This document shows, one piece after another, positions 62,303-64,000 of a DNA stretch of 64,000 nt. Within the stretch, counting starts at the first letter, position 1, and each line of letters starts with the position of its first letter. Under the pieces are notes generated by a model. It saw only the letters and a program-made list of their open reading frames with translations, was not told the origin of the DNA and searched no databases. The DNA lies in NCBI GenBank assembly GCA_002840755.1, contig PHBZ01000011.1, forward strand, positions 56,728-120,727, written 5' to 3'. The position numbers and the translations under genes are program-made. This stretch comes from Chloroflexi bacterium HGW-Chloroflexi-10. Its GTDB lineage: Bacteria; Chloroflexota; Anaerolineae; Anaerolineales; Anaerolineaceae.

Positions 62303-63067
62303 ATGGCAACTCAACACAGAAAGTGGTTTGTATTTTTTACCTTGATCACCATTTTGAGCATAACATCAGGCTGTTACGCATTTTTCGATGATGGGATAGA
62401 GATAGAGGGTAAAGGGGAACGGCAGTCTTATACTATCGACTCGGCATCCATTCTCGATTCGCTTGTTCAAGGCAACACGGATATCTTTAAGTTGCAGGAA
62501 GCGACCCCGGTGATGATATCTACCCCGATTTCCGAATCAGTTACCTGGAGCCAGGCAGATTTTTTCCGAATTGCACAAGCCCTATACCAAAAATCCTGGC
62601 AGGAAACTTTGGGAGAACAAAATTTATATGCTGTGGCCTTTGTGATGGATTGTTCAGATATCGAACGAGGCACCTTTAGCAAGGCGGAATTTTACTCCTT
62701 TAAAATAATTAAAACCGGGGAGGAAGATACCCGTGTCGAATATTATATTCGTATCGCACCATCAGAAAATTTAGTATCCACATCAAAAGTAGAATTCAGT
62801 CCAAGTTTACACATCATGAAACCGATCGACTTAGAAGAATATCAAATTTCTGCCGAAGCAGCACTACAGATCGCGGAGAAGAATGGGGGTGCTGAAAAAC
62901 GGTTGGAATATAAGAATGAATGTTTAATAAATACAATTGCGCCTGGACCAGACGGTAAAGGATGGCGTGTTACATATGTGAATATCAACAATAAGATAGA
63001 AAGTTATTTGAAAATTGCCATTAATCCTGAGACTGGAGAGTCTAAGGTATTGAAGTCAAAGCCATAG
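62303..63067 (+). CDS. Lipoprotein of unknown function
   Basis: 254-aa lipoprotein. Signal ends SITSGC (Cys near 24). The middle contains DCSDIERGTFSKAEFYSFKI and VEYYIRIAPSENLVSTSKVEFSP. The C terminus (ISAEAALQIAEKNGGAEKRLEY, WRVTYVNINNKIESYLKIAINPETGESKVL) has the helix-then-strands plan of PepSY-like domains. The start at 62303 places the signal peptide at the N terminus; an in-frame extension from 62261 is less likely. The family is not recognised with confidence. Confidence 0.65.
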   Translation: MATQHRKWFVFFTLITILSITSGCYAFFDDGIEIEGKGERQSYTIDSASILDSLVQGNTDIFKLQEATPVMISTPISESVTWSQADFFRIAQALYQKSWQETLGEQNLYAVAFVMDCSDIERGTFSKAEFYSFKIIKTGEEDTRVEYYIRIAPSENLVSTSKVEFSPSLHIMKPIDLEEYQISAEAALQIAEKNGGAEKRLEYKNECLINTIAPGPDGKGWRVTYVNINNKIESYLKIAINPETGESKVLKSKP

Positions 63068-63546
63068 TTGATGGTAAGAAGCCTGTGCCTAATGGAAAAT
63101 TGCGAATTGTGAAGAAAACAGCGAAATAATCAGGTACTAAGTTTTAACCCCCGCTATGTTGATAGCCTTGAATTGCCATACGTGGTGGATGTTAAAAAAA
63201 GCAGCAATGAATTACTCCTCATTCCCAGCCTTTTGTATTCATTAGTGCCATGATCCTGTTCATTTCCCTGAAGAAATAATTGATGCTGCAGGCTGCGGCA
63301 AAAGCCATCGGAGCCGAAATTCCAATCCACAAAAAATATTCGGGATCTCGCGGATACACAGCGGCAGTTTGCCCCTAGCAAAATTATGCTCAGGACCTCA
63401 AGCCTCACGAAGTATTGCTCGGCTCCGAGTAAATTCGATTTGAAAAGGCAGGGGTGTTTTTTGGAATGGAATTAATTTAATTGACTATACTTAACCCATG
63501 AGTGCGGGAGAGGGTTGTGTCGTCAACGTTTTCGCTGGAGCTATAA
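63068..63546. other. Intergenic spacer with a decayed repeat copy
   Basis: No credible gene. Bases about 63387-63420 (TGCTCAGGA ... CACGAAGTATTGCTC) match the 29-bp tandem unit at the end of the window in roughly three quarters of positions, so the repeat family was here before. Confidence 0.45.
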
Positions 63547-63906
63547 ATGATAAAAAAAATAATATCTTCGGATTTCGCTTTTTTTGTTCCATACTTAATT
63601 GTACTATTCTACATTTGGTTAACTGATAGTGATCGAAAGTGGTTGATTTGGTTTCTTATTGGTGTAGGTATAGGCATTGTGATAATTCTTTTACGAATCT
63701 TTAAGGCAGGACCAAAGATAATAAAACAAAATTATTCTAGAAGCACCTTTTATATATCCTTATATTTAACTTTTTGGTCAGTTATTATCCCGAGTTCTTA
63801 TGGATTGTTGTTGGGTTTTCTTTTGCTTATAACGCTTGATAATATTATTGTTGCAATTAGATCTAATTTATTTATTAAAAAAAATCATCCAGACGTTGAA
63901 AGATAA
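63547..63906 (+). CDS. Small membrane protein of unknown function
   Basis: 119-aa AT-rich gene encoding a protein with four hydrophobic helices (about 9-25, 32-52, 68-86 and 86-104) separated by basic loops (RIFKAGPKIIKQNYSR). No motif suggests a function. No strong ribosome-binding site is seen. It ends just before the tandem repeat array. Confidence 0.6.
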   Translation: MIKKIISSDFAFFVPYLIVLFYIWLTDSDRKWLIWFLIGVGIGIVIILLRIFKAGPKIIKQNYSRSTFYISLYLTFWSVIIPSSYGLLLGFLLLITLDNIIVAIRSNLFIKKNHPDVER

Positions 63907-63922
63907 GAACAGCCAGGACTAT

Positions 63923-64000
63923 GTCCTTCGCGAAGTGCTGCTCAGGATTTTGTCCTTCGCGAAGTGCTGCTCAGGATTTTGTCCTTCGCGAAGTGCTGCT
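63923..64000. repeat. 29-bp tandem repeat array, truncated by the window end
   Basis: Two full units (63923-63951 and 63952-63980) and 20 bases of a third are identical, and a diverged piece precedes them (63914-63922). Each unit contains the 10-bp palindrome CTTCGCGAAG. Units are directly adjacent without spacers, so it is not a CRISPR array. Confidence 0.88.

Noticed and set aside
63154..63408. Leftward 84-codon frame near the right end
   Set aside because: No ribosome-binding site or motif; overlaps a decayed repeat copy.
63923..64000. CRISPR array
   Set aside because: Repeats are 29 bp long, like many CRISPR repeats, but they are directly adjacent with no spacers.

Overview
The window looks like a chromosomal segment of a bacterium of the phylum Chloroflexota, probably class Anaerolineae. 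This is inferred from content, since no rRNA or tRNA gene is visible. The main clues are: four secreted proteins with the same short hydrophobic motif (consensus [VI][FY]LPxV) just after the signal peptide; Thr/Pro-rich linkers in exported proteins; a very large BTAD/SARP-type AAA+ TPR regulator; a B-box zinc-finger membrane protein between nadK and recN; a DUF3467 gene beside ssb; and several start codons placed where a leaderless transcript would begin.

Layout. 1-2.5 kb: an unknown partial gene, then an OmpR-type two-component pair. 2.8-5.0 kb: a tight cluster of ssb, DUF3467, a translin homologue and a Cas4-like nuclease split into two membrane-anchored polypeptides. 5.1-15.7 kb: a possible structured RNA, a YpdA-like flavoprotein, NAD kinase, recN, the giant regulator, and mutS2 on the other strand. 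16-18.6 kb: a three-gene ABC-2 exporter. 18.6-20.9 kb: two paralogous secreted SGNH-like proteins. 21-24 kb: an ECF sigma/anti-sigma pair divergent from a repetitive DUF4097 protein. 24-30 kb: glycosyltransferase, EamA permease, radical SAM protein, GerMN lipoprotein, DUF5655 and a jelly-roll-like secreted protein. 30-36 kb: a second two-component pair, an M1 peptidase lipoprotein and a GT2 enzyme.

36-39.2 kb: a strong promoter and terminator bracket a candidate small RNA or leaderless micro-ORF, followed by a polar amino acid ABC importer. 39.4-44.3 kb: one very long, strikingly AT-rich gene for a STAND-type NTPase with a helical middle and a C-terminal phospholipase-D-like domain, probably an acquired defence protein. 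44.4-53.7 kb: a DUF3267 membrane metalloprotease-like protein, a large membrane protein, a CitE-like lyase, a CAP-like secreted protein, a MerR regulator with two effector domains and a textbook MerR operator, a BtrH-like protein, a phosphotransferase and a VTT-domain protein. 54-59 kb: three exported beta-propeller-like proteins in lower-GC DNA with degenerate spacers. 59-64 kb: UbiB-type kinase, GNAT acetyltransferase, a lipoprotein, a small membrane protein, and a 29-bp tandem repeat that runs off the end.

The main candidates for undescribed biology are the STAND/PLD gene, the SSB-DUF3467-translin-split-Cas4 cluster (no cas1, cas2 or CRISPR array is visible), and the 36.2-kb small transcription unit. 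Identifications rest on motif recognition only; no search was run.
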